Shown here piece by piece: positions 1 to 13,101 of a DNA stretch of 64,000 bases (positions are counted from its first letter, which is position 1; every line of letters starts with the position of its first letter). This DNA is from Kitasatospora humi (GTDB taxonomy: Bacteria > Actinomycetota > Actinomycetes > Streptomycetales > Streptomycetaceae). Under the pieces are notes generated by a model. The model was not told the DNA's origin. It was given only the letters and a program-made list of their open reading frames with translations, and ran no database searches. The translations under genes were made by a program, and so were the position numbers. The stretch covers positions 248,001 through 312,000 of the forward strand of contig NZ_JAJJPA010000003.1 in the NCBI RefSeq assembly GCF_020907985.1, given 5' to 3'.

Positions 1-1473
1 CCAGCTGAGCGACACGCTGCTGCTGGTGGTGCCGGTGACGGTCAGCCCGCTCGGCACGGTCGGACCGGTGCTGCCGCCGGAGCCGCCGAACGCCGGGTAG
101 GCGTTCTGCACCAGCTGCTGGAACTGGGCGGGGAACCACTGGCCGGCCGGGACGTCGTAGCCGGGGATCGCGTCGGTCGGGTAGGTGCCGCCGTTGCCGT
201 CGGTCTGGGTGCCGTTCGGGTCGCAGTGCGGGTCGCCGTGGGGGTGGGTGGCGGTCGGGTAGTCGCCGTCCGACTCGCCCGGGGGCTTGACCCAGAGGAA
301 CGCGATGATCGGGTTGTTGGCTCCGTACGGTTGGGCCTGCGGACGTGCGCCGATGCCGGCGCCGTTGATGTTGCACCAGTCGCCGCGGAAGGGCTTCTGG
401 TCGACCTTGTTGGCGGCGACGTAGGTGTCGACCGTGGTGGGGCCGGAGTTGAGCGCGGTGGGCCGGGCGGAGCCGCCCCAGCCGTTGCGCGAGGTGTCGA
501 CCAGCATGCCGATGGTGCTCGGGAAGCCGTCGGACACCAGGGTGGAGTACATCGCGGTGTCGTAGTGGTACTCGTCGAACTCGGGGTTGTACTGGTAGAA
601 GTTGGCCGACTTGAGCGGCTGCCCGCCCACCGTCAGGTTGGAGTCGGGGAGGAACGGCTCGCTGAGCGGTGTGGTGCTGGCGGTGTCGCTGATGAAGCCG
701 TCCACGCTGGCGAACCCGGCCGTGGTGGCACGGGCGATCTTGGCGTACTCCTGGCCCGCGGGCACCATGTTGGTGGACCAGCCGAGCCAGCCCGCGTGGC
801 CGATGTCCAGGTAGTCGTACACGTTGGGGACCGCGTGCAGCTTGTCGAGCGCGTACTCGATGCCCGACTCGTAGTACGGGGTGGCGGTGGCGCAGGCCGG
901 CTTGGACTGGTTGGTCACGGCGTTGGGCAGCGAGTCCGGCTCGATGACGGCCGCGACCCGGATGCCGGCGTACTTCGGGTTGGCCAGGATGGCCGCGATC
1001 GGGTCGATGTACTGCGTCTCGTAGGCTGTCAACCCGGCTGCCGTGGCCGGCAGTTCGCCATTGGAGGCGAGAGCGGCGCAGTCCCGCCCCGGCAGGTCGT
1101 AGATGACGACCTGGAAGACGACGGGCGTCGTGCCCTGCTGCTCGGCGAGGGCATGGTCCAGATGGGCCTGGAGGCCGAGGTGGCCGGCGTCGCCGGTGAT
1201 CGCGCCGATGTGGTCCAACCAGACGGCGGTCGGGTTGGCGGCGACCTGGGACTCCAGGGCGCCCAGCGCGCCGCCGTCGGCGGCGGCCTGGGCGTTGACC
1301 TCGGCCGCGTAGTCGGGGTTGAGATAACCGGTCGCGCCGACGAACGGGTTGGCGACATGGACGGTGGCCGCGTGCGCGGGGGTGGCAGCGCCGATGCCCG
1401 GCAGCAGGCCGGTGGCGCCGAGCAGCGCGGTGGCCGCTGCCGTGCGCAGGCGACGCAGGACGGGATGGGGCAC
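1..1473 (-). CDS. Secreted GH6 cellulase (cellobiohydrolase/endoglucanase), 3' end outside window
   Basis: A secreted beta-1,4-glucan hydrolase of family GH6 acting on cellulose outside the cell. The reading frame is open to base 1, so the C-terminus is missing (491 codons seen). A signal peptide of about 35 residues ends in AHA. The catalytic domain carries the GH6 signatures VIEPDSLPN (catalytic acid Asp) and VDTSRNGWGG. After DPHCDPNG and a Gly/Ser linker a fibronectin type III-like segment starts (PSGLTVTGTTSSSVSLSW); GH6 enzymes built this way usually end in a cellulose-binding module, which would lie outside the window. The GTG start at 1473 is preceded by AAAGGA. Two CebR-type boxes sit upstream, which fits repression lifted by cellobiose. 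Confidence 0.93.
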   Translation of the reverse strand, partial: MPHPVLRRLRTAAATALLGATGLLPGIGAATPAHAATVHVANPFVGATGYLNPDYAAEVNAQAAADGGALGALESQVAANPTAVWLDHIGAITGDAGHLGLQAHLDHALAEQQGTTPVVFQVVIYDLPGRDCAALASNGELPATAAGLTAYETQYIDPIAAILANPKYAGIRVAAVIEPDSLPNAVTNQSKPACATATPYYESGIEYALDKLHAVPNVYDYLDIGHAGWLGWSTNMVPAGQEYAKIARATTAGFASVDGFISDTASTTPLSEPFLPDSNLTVGGQPLKSANFYQYNPEFDEYHYDTAMYSTLVSDGFPSTIGMLVDTSRNGWGGSARPTALNSGPTTVDTYVAANKVDQKPFRGDWCNINGAGIGARPQAQPYGANNPIIAFLWVKPPGESDGDYPTATHPHGDPHCDPNGTQTDGNGGTYPTDAIPGYDVPAGQWFPAQFQQLVQNAYPAFGGSGGSTGPTVPSGLTVTGTTSSSVSLSW

Positions 1474-1524
1474 GTCCGGGTCCTTTCAGACGGGTGGGCT
1501 TCCTGACGGGTGGTGGGGGGATCG

Positions 1525-1538
1525 TGGGAGCGCGTCCA
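1525..1538. promoter_or_regulatory. CebR-like operator, proximal imperfect copy
   Basis: TGGGAGCGCGTCCA matches 12 of 14 positions of the CebR box TGGGAGCGCTCCCA known from Streptomyces cellulose-utilisation genes. It lies about 50 bases upstream of the GH6 cellulase start and pairs with a better copy at 1600-1613. Confidence 0.5.
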
Positions 1539-1599
1539 CTTCGGGCCTGTCGACCCCCTTCACATCAAGCCAGCTGTTCTGAAATGCCGTCAAGATGCG

Positions 1600-1613
1600 C
1601 GGGAGCGCTCCCA
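1600..1613. promoter_or_regulatory. CebR operator upstream of the cellulase
   Basis: CGGGAGCGCTCCCA differs by one base from the 14-bp CebR palindrome. CebR is a LacI-family repressor released by cellobiose. The position about 130 bases upstream of the GH6 start fits repression of this gene. No cebR gene was recognised in the window, so the regulator would be encoded elsewhere. Confidence 0.8.
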
Positions 1614-1944
1614 CAAAGGCCTTGTAACTTACATCCCGTCAAGCCGGGCGGCCCGCTGCCCCGGAAAGCGGCTCCGTGCTGGTCCCCGCAGTGCTACGCC
1701 GGGGGCGGACCCACCGGTCGGCACCGCCCAGCCTGGCGGGCGCTACCACCGTTTCTGGGCCGAGGCGTCCCGCGTTCCCGCCTGTCGTCGATTCCCGACG
1801 GCTCGGCCCGGCGTCCCCCGAGCGAGCTACCCGGCTTGTCCTCTGCACGGTGACGCGCGGACGGCGGTCTCTTGTTGACTCGAACGGTCACCCCAACGGC
1901 CGGACCATGCAGGCCGCCCAGCCGAGTAGCCAAGGACGAAAACG
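1614..1944. other. Intergenic region between cellulase and hydrolase remnant
   Basis: No gene or clear signal was recognised. The stretch presumably holds the remaining upstream control region of the cellulase. AAGGA near 1931 is the ribosome binding site of the downstream remnant. Confidence 0.4.
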
Positions 1945-2260
1945 ATGACCACGACACGCGGATCCGCGAAGCGCCCTCTCCCCAGGGGCCGCCGACTGGC
2001 CGCCGCCGTGCTGGCCGGCACGCTGGCAGGAACCACGCTGGTCGCGTGCGGCGCGAACGCGAAGGGCGCGCAACCGGCCGCGGCCTCCGCCAAGAACGCC
2101 GACGAGACCGCGGCCAGGATCACCTGGGGCACGTGCCCGGCGCCGGCCGAGGGCAGACCCGTGACGCCCACCTGACCTGCGGCACGTGGGAAGTCCCGCT
2201 GAGCACGACGGGGTGCCCGCCGAACCTCGCGCGGCTGATCGGGCCGTCCGACCACGTCGG
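1945..2260 (+). pseudogene. Truncated secreted alpha/beta-hydrolase (tripeptidyl aminopeptidase-like)
   Basis: The N-terminal end of a secreted serine peptidase of the Streptomyces tripeptidyl-aminopeptidase type. An ATG after AAGGACGAAAACG opens a lipoprotein signal peptide with lipobox LVAC (Cys about residue 35), then ITWGTCPAPAEG. The frame stops at 2175. The typical continuation LTCGTWEVPL is found just downstream in another frame (about 2180-2210), after which similarity ends. A frameshift has therefore broken the gene and the catalytic hydrolase domain is absent. Family assignment rests on the short W-x-x-CP ... CGT-x-x-VPL pattern only. Confidence 0.6.
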
Positions 2261-2582
2261 GAGCCACTCACAGCCCGTCGACGGGCGAGCCGGCGGCTCA
2301 TCACGGTGAGGGTGGCCCGGTCGAGGTGGGCTGCGGAGTGGTGGGCTGCGGGGTGGTGGGCTCCGAAAGTGGTGATGGGAACGCCCCGGTCCGGGGCGGC
2401 CGTTCGCCGCTCCGGACCGGTGGTGTCACGCGGTCCGGGGCCCGTCCCCGTGGTCGGGGACGGGCAGGCGCACTCCGGCCTGGCGGGCGGACCGTGTACG
2501 CGCGCGCCCGGATCCACGGGGTTCCCTGGGCGGCGGGCGGCGGGCGGCGGGCGGCCGGCTCGGGCCGCTGACGGTGTGCCGT
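2261..2582. other. Non-coding stretch between remnant and arabinofuranosidase 3' end
   Basis: No gene recognised. It contains GTGGGCTGCGG-type short direct repeats near 2328-2360 and the hairpin at 2440-2465, and ends where the 458-bp inverted repeat begins. Confidence 0.5.
2440..2465. terminator. Hairpin downstream of the arabinofuranosidase gene
   Basis: GCCCGTCCCC, a 6-base loop, then GGGGACGGGC form a perfect 10-bp stem about 180 bases past the stop codon of the minus-strand GH54 gene. There is no U tract, as is common in streptomycetes. Confidence 0.5.
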
Positions 2583-4267
<1,685 letters not shown>

Positions 4268-4369
4268 TCAAGTGTTCGGGTGAGGATCGCGGTGGACGCT
4301 CCGACGGCGTCGGCACCTGGGCCGCGGGGTTCAGCCGCTCCTTCAAGTGCTCTGGCCAGGAAGGATTTC

Positions 4370-4391
4370 CGAAACGTCCGCGAAACTTTCA
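4370..4391. promoter_or_regulatory. Tandem xylan-regulator boxes upstream of the xylanase
   Basis: Two adjacent copies, CGAAACGTCCG (4370-4380) and CGAAACTTTCA (4381-4391), resemble the CGAAACTTTCG element described upstream of Streptomyces xylanase and bxl genes and attributed to the LacI-type repressor BxlR. The second copy matches 10 of 11 positions. They lie just upstream of the likely xylanase promoter. A third related copy is found at 23259-23269 before the transporter operon. Confidence 0.65.
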
Positions 4392-4399
4392 ACAGCGTA

Positions 4400-4429
4400 T
4401 TGACGGTTCCCGCGGGCTCCGAGTTACCT
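4400..4429 (+). promoter_or_regulatory. Probable xylanase promoter
   Basis: TTGACG (4400-4405), an 18-base spacer and TTACCT (4424-4429) form a plausible vegetative promoter about 190 bases upstream of the xylanase start, directly after the CGAAAC boxes. The -10 element is weak. Confidence 0.4.
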
Positions 4430-4431
4430 AG

Positions 4432-6152
<1,721 letters not shown>

Positions 6153-6609
6153 CCGCTGGTCGCCGCTGGACGTGCCACCGGCCGAGCTGCGGACGCTGGT
6201 GGCCGAGGGCGGTCACGCCCCCGACCAGGTCACCGAGCCCCGGCTGGTCCACTTCGACCTGTGGCCGGGCAACGTCTTCGTCCACCCCGGCGACGAGCGA
6301 ACGGCCGCCCGGATCACCGGACTCATCGACCACGAGCGGGCGTTCTGGGGCGATCCGGCCGCCGAACTGGTCTCCCTGGCGTTCGGCGGCGACGCCGGTC
6401 CGGAGAGCGACCTGGTGGCCGGCTGCACGGCGGCGGGCGGCACCCTGAACTTCGGCCCGGCCTTCCGGCGCCGGCTCACCCTCTATCAGCTCTACCTGGG
6501 CCTGCTGCTGGTCGTCGAGTGCGGGCCCCGCGGCTACGGGGGCGACCACCTGGAGTTCTGCCGCCGCCTGCCGGCCGATTCCGTCGAGCGGGTCCGCGCG
6601 CTGGGGTAG
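6153..6609 (+). pseudogene. Truncated aminoglycoside/choline kinase-like phosphotransferase (APH family)
   Basis: Only the C-terminal half of an APH-family kinase remains. It has the catalytic loop LVHFDLWPGNVFV (H-x-D-x-x-x-x-N) and the metal-binding segment LIDHERAFWGDPAAEL, and then runs on to an intact C-terminus. The N-terminal ATP-binding lobe is absent. The recognisable frame starts with DRWSPLDVPPAELR immediately after the outer edge of the inverted repeat, so the CBM13 duplication probably replaced the 5' part. An ATG at 6172 could start a short protein, but without the N-lobe it should be inactive. Confidence 0.75.
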
Positions 6610-6725
6610 GCCGCTCCCGGTCTGCTGTGCGGCCGGCTGACGTGTTTTCAGTGGGGCGTGCTGACAGTTGAGTTGCAGACGAACAGTTTGGCCGGAACTC
6701 GCCCCCGCCGGGCGGGTGGTGGAGT

Positions 6726-6731
6726 TAGCCT
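6726..6731 (+). promoter_or_regulatory. -10 element of a likely leaderless transcript
   Basis: TAGCCT lies 6 bases before the ATG of the AMP-dependent ligase, and no convincing ribosome binding site is present. This places transcription start at or next to the start codon, a common arrangement in actinobacteria. No clear -35 box is visible. Confidence 0.45.
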
Positions 6732-6737
6732 GACGAC

Positions 6738-8303
<1,566 letters not shown>

Positions 8304-8427
8304 CGCGGAGCCGGGCGTTCCCATCGGTCCGGCGGCCGGTGGAAACGCCCGGCAGTGCCACCGACCAGCCTCGCCCGACGTGGTTGGCGTTCTGCGCGGT
8401 GCCGAGGGGCGGACCGCTTCGAGCAGA

Positions 8428-8696
8428 ATGGAGCCGACCTTGATCGAGCTGCGGCACTACCGCTACGGCGACTTGCCGACCGACCTCCGAGACGGCGCGG
8501 GACCGGGACGTCCCAGCTGCTGGACGAGGCGTTGCTGACGGAGAGGTCCGAAGCGCTCGCGGTTCTGCTGGTCGATTCGGAGCACCCGAAGGTGCGGCGG
8601 CTCTACGAGTCGTGGGGATACCGGCAGGTCGGGACCTGGCAGCCGTTCCCGGACTCTTCCCACTTCTCCGTGACGCCGAGGGCGCCGCTGAAGTAG
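8428..8696 (+). pseudogene. Internally deleted GNAT acetyltransferase remnant
   Basis: The 5' end (ATG at 8428) encodes TLIELRHYRYGDLPTDLRD, a common start of streptomycete GNAT acetyltransferases. The 3' end, in a different frame from about 8505, encodes the family C-terminus TERSEALAVLLVD and KVRRLYESWGYRQVG. The central part with the acetyl-CoA binding loop is missing. The two ends are joined near 8500 with a frame change, so the gene is a deletion derivative. Confidence 0.7.
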
Positions 8697-8725
8697 CAGC
8701 CCGCGCGAATGGAACGGCCCGGAAC

Positions 8726-8769
8726 GACGTGGCTGCCGCACACCACTCGTGGTGTGCGGCAGCCACGTC
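8726..8769. terminator. Strong hairpin between the GNAT remnant and the fucosidase
   Basis: GTGGCTGCCGCACACCAC pairs with its complement around a TCGT loop, giving a perfect stem of about 19 bp. It lies between two converging coding regions and ends 73 bases from the fucosidase stop codon, so it can terminate both sides. Confidence 0.8.
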
Positions 8770-8841
8770 GACGGGTCGGCGGGTGATCCGGGTCGGCGCC
8801 GCAGGTCTCCGGAGCGGGTCACGAACCGCCTGGGCGCCGGG

Positions 8842-11076
8842 CTACTGCGGGATGAAGGACCACTGCAGGTTGGGGCTGCCGTTCCAGCCCCACTGCTTGG
8901 TGACGGAGCCGGAGGCGACCTGGCCGCCGCCGTCCAGGACCAGGCCGGTGGTGCGGTTGGCGATGCTGTAGAGGCCGTTGCCGTGGTCGGTGATCTGCCA
9001 CTGCTGGTTGTTGCCGCCGTTCCAGGTGGCCTGCTGCGCGGGTGCCCCGTAGCCGGTGGCGCCCCAGCCGTCGGCGACCATGCCGTTGGTGCGGTTGACC
9101 AACCGGTAGTACCCGTTGCCCAGATCGACCGCCTGCCACTGGAGGTTGGTGCTGCCGTCCCAGGTCCACTGCTTCAAGTTGCTGCCGTAGGCGACGTTGC
9201 CGCCGCTGTCCAGGGCCAGTCCGTCGGTGACGTTGCTGATCCGGAAGTAGGTGGACGGGTTGAAGATCACCTTCAGCGAGGTGATGGCGTCGTTGTCGCC
9301 GGTGTTGCGCAGGTCGGGGTTGTCCGCGCTGAAGGTCCACGCGGTGCCGGTGAAGTTGTCGCCGGAGTAGCCGATCAGCTGGTAGCCGGCCGGTACCCGC
9401 ACGGAGGAAATGGTCCGCGCCGCCAGACCCGCGCTCTGCAACTGGGCGGCCGTGTAGGTGCCCAGCACCAGCCCGGCCGCCGTACCCGCGTACGAGACGT
9501 CGCTGTACGCGGTGACCACGCCGGTGCCCCCGGGCTTGAGAACCGGGATCTGTCCGGAGAAGGTGAACTTCAGCACGTAGGCCAGGGCACTGAACGGGGC
9601 CGGGGACGACGGCAGGGTGAGGTGCAGCCCGTCGCCGGCCTGGGTCGGCGCGGGCAGGTTGACGTACGTGCCGGCGTTCGAGTCCAGCAGTTGGACCGAG
9701 GTCAGCGAGCTGAGGTCGATGCGGCCGCTCGCCAGGGTGCTGATGGTCGTGGAACTCCCGGGCCAGCCCAGGACCGTGGCGTACAGGACGGTGCTGTCCT
9801 TGCTGCGGGTGAACCGGAAGTCCTTGTTCGTGCCCGCCACCGGGGTGGTGAACGAGCCCCCGCCCATCTTGGTCGGGCCCTCCCCGTAGACCGTCCAGGC
9901 GCGGGTGGCGTACAGGGACTCGCCGAAGCGCTTGAGGTGGTCGCCGATGCCGAGCAGGACGTCCTGCTGCCCCTGCGGAATCGTGCCGTCCGCCATGGGA
10001 GCGATGTTGAGCAGCATGTTGCCGTTCTTGCTGATCCGGTCGATCAGCGCGTGCAGCATCTGCTGGGTGGTGTAGTAGCCGATGCCGACGGTGTAGCACC
10101 AGCTGGAGCTGCTGATGCTGTCGTCGGTCAGCCAGTACGGGTTGACGATGTCACCCGGGCCGCCGCGTTCGTAGTCGAAGACCTCGCCGAGGTTGTCGTA
10201 GCCGTCCTTGTACGTGGCCACCACCTCCCGGCCCCAGCTCAGGGCCTGGTTGTAGTAGTACGACAGGAAGTTCAGCCGCTGCGTCTCGTCGACCTTGGAG
10301 AGGTCGAAGTCCTCCCACAGGATGTCCGGCTGGGCGAGGTCGACGACCTCCTTGAGCTTGTTGTACCAGAGCTGGTTCTCGGTCGCGGTGTCGAGCTGGC
10401 CGAAGAGCTTCTGGAGGCTGGCGGTCGGCTGCGCCGGCACGTGGTCGTAGTAGCCGTTGAAGTTGTAGGCGTGGTGCATCGCCACCAGCAGCTTCAGGCC
10501 CTTGGCCCGGATGGCGTCGCGGAAGATCTGCAGCAGGTTCAGCTGCGGCCCGCGCTGCACCGAGTTCCACTCGTTGACGGAGCTGTTCCACATCGAGAAT
10601 CCGTCGTGGTGCTCCGAGACCGGCCCGGCGAACCTGGCGCCCGCGTCCACGAACAGCTGGGCCCAGGCGTCCGGGTCGAAGTTCCCGCCCTGGGAGGCCA
10701 GCTTGGGCGCGAACTGCACCCAGTTGCCGGCCTTGTCGCGGGCCCCGTCGATGAAGTTGTTGTACGGCCAGACGGAAGGGTCGCCGTAGGTGGCGATGTG
10801 ATGGTTGTTCACATCGCTTCCGGCTATGTACATGTTCCGCGGGTACCACTCGCTGCCGTACGCCGGGACGCTGAACACGCCCCAGTGGAAGTAGATCCCG
10901 AACTTGGCGTCCTGGAACCACTCCGGCGCCGGCGGGTGCTGGTCCACCGAGGCCCAGGTGGGCGAGTAGGACGACGGAGCCGCGAGCGCCGTCGCCGTTC
11001 CGATCGTCAGGTTCGCCGTCGCGGCGGCGACGATGCCGGCGGCACTGGAGAGGAACAGACGTCTGTTGATAGCCAT
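8842..11076 (-). CDS. Secreted GH29 alpha-L-fucosidase with crystallin-like and ricin-type C-terminal domains
   Basis: Releases terminal L-fucose from glycans outside the cell (744 aa). The Tat-type signal has NRRLFLSS near the start. The GH29 catalytic domain (about 40-390) shows FGIYFHWGVFSVPAYGSEWYPRNM, SEHHDGFSMW and PDILWEDFD, where the Asp fits the family nucleophile position. A beta-sandwich segment follows, then a beta/gamma-crystallin-like domain (AYSDVSYAGTAAGLVLGTYT ... LIGYSGDNFTGTAWTF) and a ricin-type beta-trefoil with repeated NRTxGLxxDGxG and LQW motifs. I chose the ATG at 11076 because GAAGGG precedes it and the twin arginines follow; a more upstream ATG overlaps the operator. 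A LacI-type box and the ATACAT palindrome lie upstream, linking it to the fucose catabolic genes at 34-39 kb. Confidence 0.93.
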   Translation of the reverse strand: MAINRRLFLSSAAGIVAAATANLTIGTATALAAPSSYSPTWASVDQHPPAPEWFQDAKFGIYFHWGVFSVPAYGSEWYPRNMYIAGSDVNNHHIATYGDPSVWPYNNFIDGARDKAGNWVQFAPKLASQGGNFDPDAWAQLFVDAGARFAGPVSEHHDGFSMWNSSVNEWNSVQRGPQLNLLQIFRDAIRAKGLKLLVAMHHAYNFNGYYDHVPAQPTASLQKLFGQLDTATENQLWYNKLKEVVDLAQPDILWEDFDLSKVDETQRLNFLSYYYNQALSWGREVVATYKDGYDNLGEVFDYERGGPGDIVNPYWLTDDSISSSSWCYTVGIGYYTTQQMLHALIDRISKNGNMLLNIAPMADGTIPQGQQDVLLGIGDHLKRFGESLYATRAWTVYGEGPTKMGGGSFTTPVAGTNKDFRFTRSKDSTVLYATVLGWPGSSTTISTLASGRIDLSSLTSVQLLDSNAGTYVNLPAPTQAGDGLHLTLPSSPAPFSALAYVLKFTFSGQIPVLKPGGTGVVTAYSDVSYAGTAAGLVLGTYTAAQLQSAGLAARTISSVRVPAGYQLIGYSGDNFTGTAWTFSADNPDLRNTGDNDAITSLKVIFNPSTYFRISNVTDGLALDSGGNVAYGSNLKQWTWDGSTNLQWQAVDLGNGYYRLVNRTNGMVADGWGATGYGAPAQQATWNGGNNQQWQITDHGNGLYSIANRTTGLVLDGGGQVASGSVTKQWGWNGSPNLQWSFIPQ

Positions 11077-11195
11077 GGCTGGCCCTTCGTCGTTCGGGTG
11101 GGGGAGGGGGATGCTGGTCCGCGGCACCGAGGCTCGGGCGGCGTGTGCCGTGCGGCTCGCCACGGGCTGCAGCGCGCGAGCCATGACGTTGACAA

Positions 11196-11209
11196 TGTGA
11201 GCGTTAACA
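11196..11209. promoter_or_regulatory. LacI-type operator upstream of the fucosidase
   Basis: TGTGAGCGTTAACA differs by two bases from the perfect palindrome TGTTAGCGCTAACA found before the GH54 gene. It lies 120 bases upstream of the GH29 start, in an AT-rich patch (TTGACA at 11189-11194 on the plus strand). Confidence 0.6.
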
Positions 11210-11282
11210 ATTGGGTCCAGCCGATTCTGGCAGCCCCATGGCGACTGTCAAGGCATCGGGCACGGCCGGTTGCTGGATGGCC

Positions 11283-11297
11283 ATACATAGGATGTAT
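11283..11297. promoter_or_regulatory. ATACAT-NGG-ATGTAT palindrome, copy 1
   Basis: ATACATAGGATGTAT is a perfect 6-bp inverted repeat around three bases, 206 bases upstream of the fucosidase start. Nearly identical elements occur at 34488-34502 before the fucose operon and at 41743-41757 before the lactonase/lar operon. The symmetry and spacing suit a dimeric GntR (FadR-type) regulator. Confidence 0.7.
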
Positions 11298-11412
11298 CCG
11301 CGCAGGTGGGTGAGTCGCGGTGTGTGCCAGCGGGGCCAATGTCCGTGACGGTGCGCCAGATCTGCCGGAAGGCTTTAGAGTTGTGGCCCGTTGCCGACAT
11401 CGAGATTCCGGC

Positions 11413-11427
11413 ATACATGGGATGTTC
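11413..11427. promoter_or_regulatory. Degenerate copy of the ATACAT palindrome
   Basis: ATACATGGGATGTTC keeps the left half and the GGATGT core but differs in the last two positions. It lies 130 bases beyond copy 1 and could be an auxiliary site or a decayed one. Confidence 0.35.
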
Positions 11428-11464
11428 AGGACCCGGATGGGCGTGATATCTCACCACCGCCGGA

Positions 11465-11795
11465 GCGGCCGAGGACCAGTCGAACCGCCCGGAGTTCCGC
11501 TCCAGGTAGCGGGCGAGCACCGAATCACCGCCGCCGTGCACCGGGCCCTGCATCGCCTGGGGCGAGGGGTCGTCGTAGTCCAGGTGGTCGAGGGCCTCCG
11601 TCCTGGTGATCACCTGTGCGTCGGGCACTGCGGCGGCCCCCACAGGTGGTCCCCGTTGGCGTGGGTGACGAACACGGTGTCGATCGCCGTCCCGTCCGGG
11701 AGCAGGGGGCGGCACTGAGCGAGGAACTCACAGCCGGAGGTCGTAGGGTGCGTCGACCCACGCAGCGGCCCCGGACGGGCACACCACCAGGCCGC
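11465..11795 (-). pseudogene. Metallo-beta-lactamase-fold hydrolase remnant
   Basis: Three pieces of one MBL-fold protein lie in order but in different frames: AAAWVDAPYDLRL (about 11750-11795), then FLAQCRPLL ... DTVFVTHANGDHLWG with the zinc-binding H-x-x-x-D-H motif (about 11637-11735), then DAQVITRTEALDHL and SVLARYLERNSGRFDW (about 11465-11636). At least two frameshifts or small indels separate them, and the C-terminal half is missing. The gene is dead. Confidence 0.7.
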
Positions 11796-11826
11796 CGCAA
11801 AAGCGGTCCGGGCGTCCCGGGACCGT

Positions 11827-12147
11827 TCACGGGCTGGATCGGAGCTTCTCGATCCGCTCGAAGAAGAACTCGTGCTTGAGGAAGGAGACGTCGTACTCAT
11901 GGCCCGGATGGGGAGGGAGGAGTTGGGAGGCCTGGATCAGCCGCCAGCCGTCCTTGAGCGCATCGAGTCCGGTGCCGTAGGGCGGCTCCTCGCCGTCTCC
12001 CGTGGTGGGAGAGGTGTGGCCGGTGCCGTCGTAACGCGACCAGCCGAGCACCTCCGAGTCCAGCGCGGAAGTGAGCAGGTACAGCACGAGCACCTGCTGG
12101 CGGAGCACCGGAGCGGGGACGGTGGTCAGTTGCGGGTCGACCGTCAT
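11827..12147 (-). CDS. Small hypothetical protein coupled to the PhyH dioxygenase
   Basis: A 106-residue protein of unknown function with no signal peptide or membrane segment. It has a hydrophobic helix near the start (VLVLYLLTSALDSEVLGWSRYD), a central acidic part, and an aromatic C-terminus HEYDVSFLKHEFFFERIEKL. GGAGG 7 bases before the ATG and an ATGA overlap with the upstream dioxygenase gene show translational coupling. It may be an accessory or stability partner of the dioxygenase; nothing in the sequence proves this. Confidence 0.7.
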   Translation of the reverse strand: MTVDPQLTTVPAPVLRQQVLVLYLLTSALDSEVLGWSRYDGTGHTSPTTGDGEEPPYGTGLDALKDGWRLIQASQLLPPHPGHEYDVSFLKHEFFFERIEKLRSSP

Positions 12148-12959
12148 GACGTTGCCTCCTGGGGCCGGTTGGAGACCCTGGTCACCCAGTGGTCGAGGTC
12201 GAAGTCGGGATCGCCGGTCAGTTCGCGCCACAGCAGGGCACGGTTGTAGAACTCCAGGCGCCCGGTGGCCTGTTCGTACCAGGGGAACGCGATGCCCAGT
12301 TCGGAGCGCACGCGCGGGTCGTTCAGGTCCGAGGTGTCCCAGAGGAGTCGCTGGCGGACGGTCGGATTGAAGCGGATCTTGAACATGTAGCGGGTCGTGT
12401 CGCTGTCGTTGCGGCGGCCGCCGTGCCAGATGCCGTGGTGCAGGAACACCACCGTTCCGGCCGGACAGACGAGTCGGTCCTGGCCGCGGAGGTTCTGGTA
12501 GCGGCCGGTGTCCGTCTCGTTGGTCCGGCGCAGGTGGCTGCCGGGGACACTGAGGGTGCCGCCCATCTCCAGGGTCACCGCCTGCGGGTAGTACATCAGT
12601 TGTACGTCGAAGGCGTCCGGCCGGACGTCGATGATGGCGTCCGCGTGCAGCGGCTGCGCGTCCCCGCACCGAGGTTCGCGGATGTGGACGGCGTGGTGGT
12701 CCACCAGCGGCTCGGGGCCGACCAGGCTGCGCAACGCGCCTTCGACCTGCGGGATCGCCAGCAGCCTGGCGGTGAAGGAGTCCGGGGTGTACGCCTGCGA
12801 CAGGGGCGTACCGTACCGGACCGGCGGCACCCCCTGTGCCAGTATGCCCAACCCCTCGGCGTTCAGGTCCGCAGGCACGACCGCGTCCAGCCGAAGGGAT
12901 CCGCGCGCCACGAAGCGGGCCATCTGAACCGAGTTGAGCAGGATCGGTTTGTTGTCCAT
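12144..12959 (-). CDS. Phytanoyl-CoA dioxygenase (PhyH) family protein
   Basis: A probable Fe(II)/2-oxoglutarate-dependent oxygenase of 271 residues. The expected metal ligands are visible as QPLHADAIIDV (H-x-D) and a distal His in VFLHHGIWHGG, followed by an Arg-rich stretch RRNDSDTTRYMFKI that would hold 2-oxoglutarate. Substrate unknown; distant PhyH relatives near AraC regulators act on small polar metabolites. I took the start as ATG 12959 (MDNKPILLN), with TAGCGT 8 bases upstream suggesting a leaderless message. A start at 13013 would add 18 residues. It is divergent from the AraC gene, which is its most likely regulator. Confidence 0.8.
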   Translation of the reverse strand: MDNKPILLNSVQMARFVARGSLRLDAVVPADLNAEGLGILAQGVPPVRYGTPLSQAYTPDSFTARLLAIPQVEGALRSLVGPEPLVDHHAVHIREPRCGDAQPLHADAIIDVRPDAFDVQLMYYPQAVTLEMGGTLSVPGSHLRRTNETDTGRYQNLRGQDRLVCPAGTVVFLHHGIWHGGRRNDSDTTRYMFKIRFNPTVRQRLLWDTSDLNDPRVRSELGIAFPWYEQATGRLEFYNRALLWRELTGDPDFDLDHWVTRVSNRPQEATS

Positions 12960-13101
12960 GGCGAGAGACGCTAGACCCGCGGACCCGGTCTGCGAGTTGG
13001 CGTGGTTCGCCATCAACTGGTCAATTTTCACCACACGCTGCCCGCTCGGAAGTCGCAACTGGCACATGGAGCGCTGTGGCGAGGGGTGATAGAACTCGGG
13101 C

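Noticed and set aside
8749..11313. An 854-codon plus-strand frame opposite the fucosidase
   Set aside because: Shadow frame of the GH29 gene without recognisable domains.
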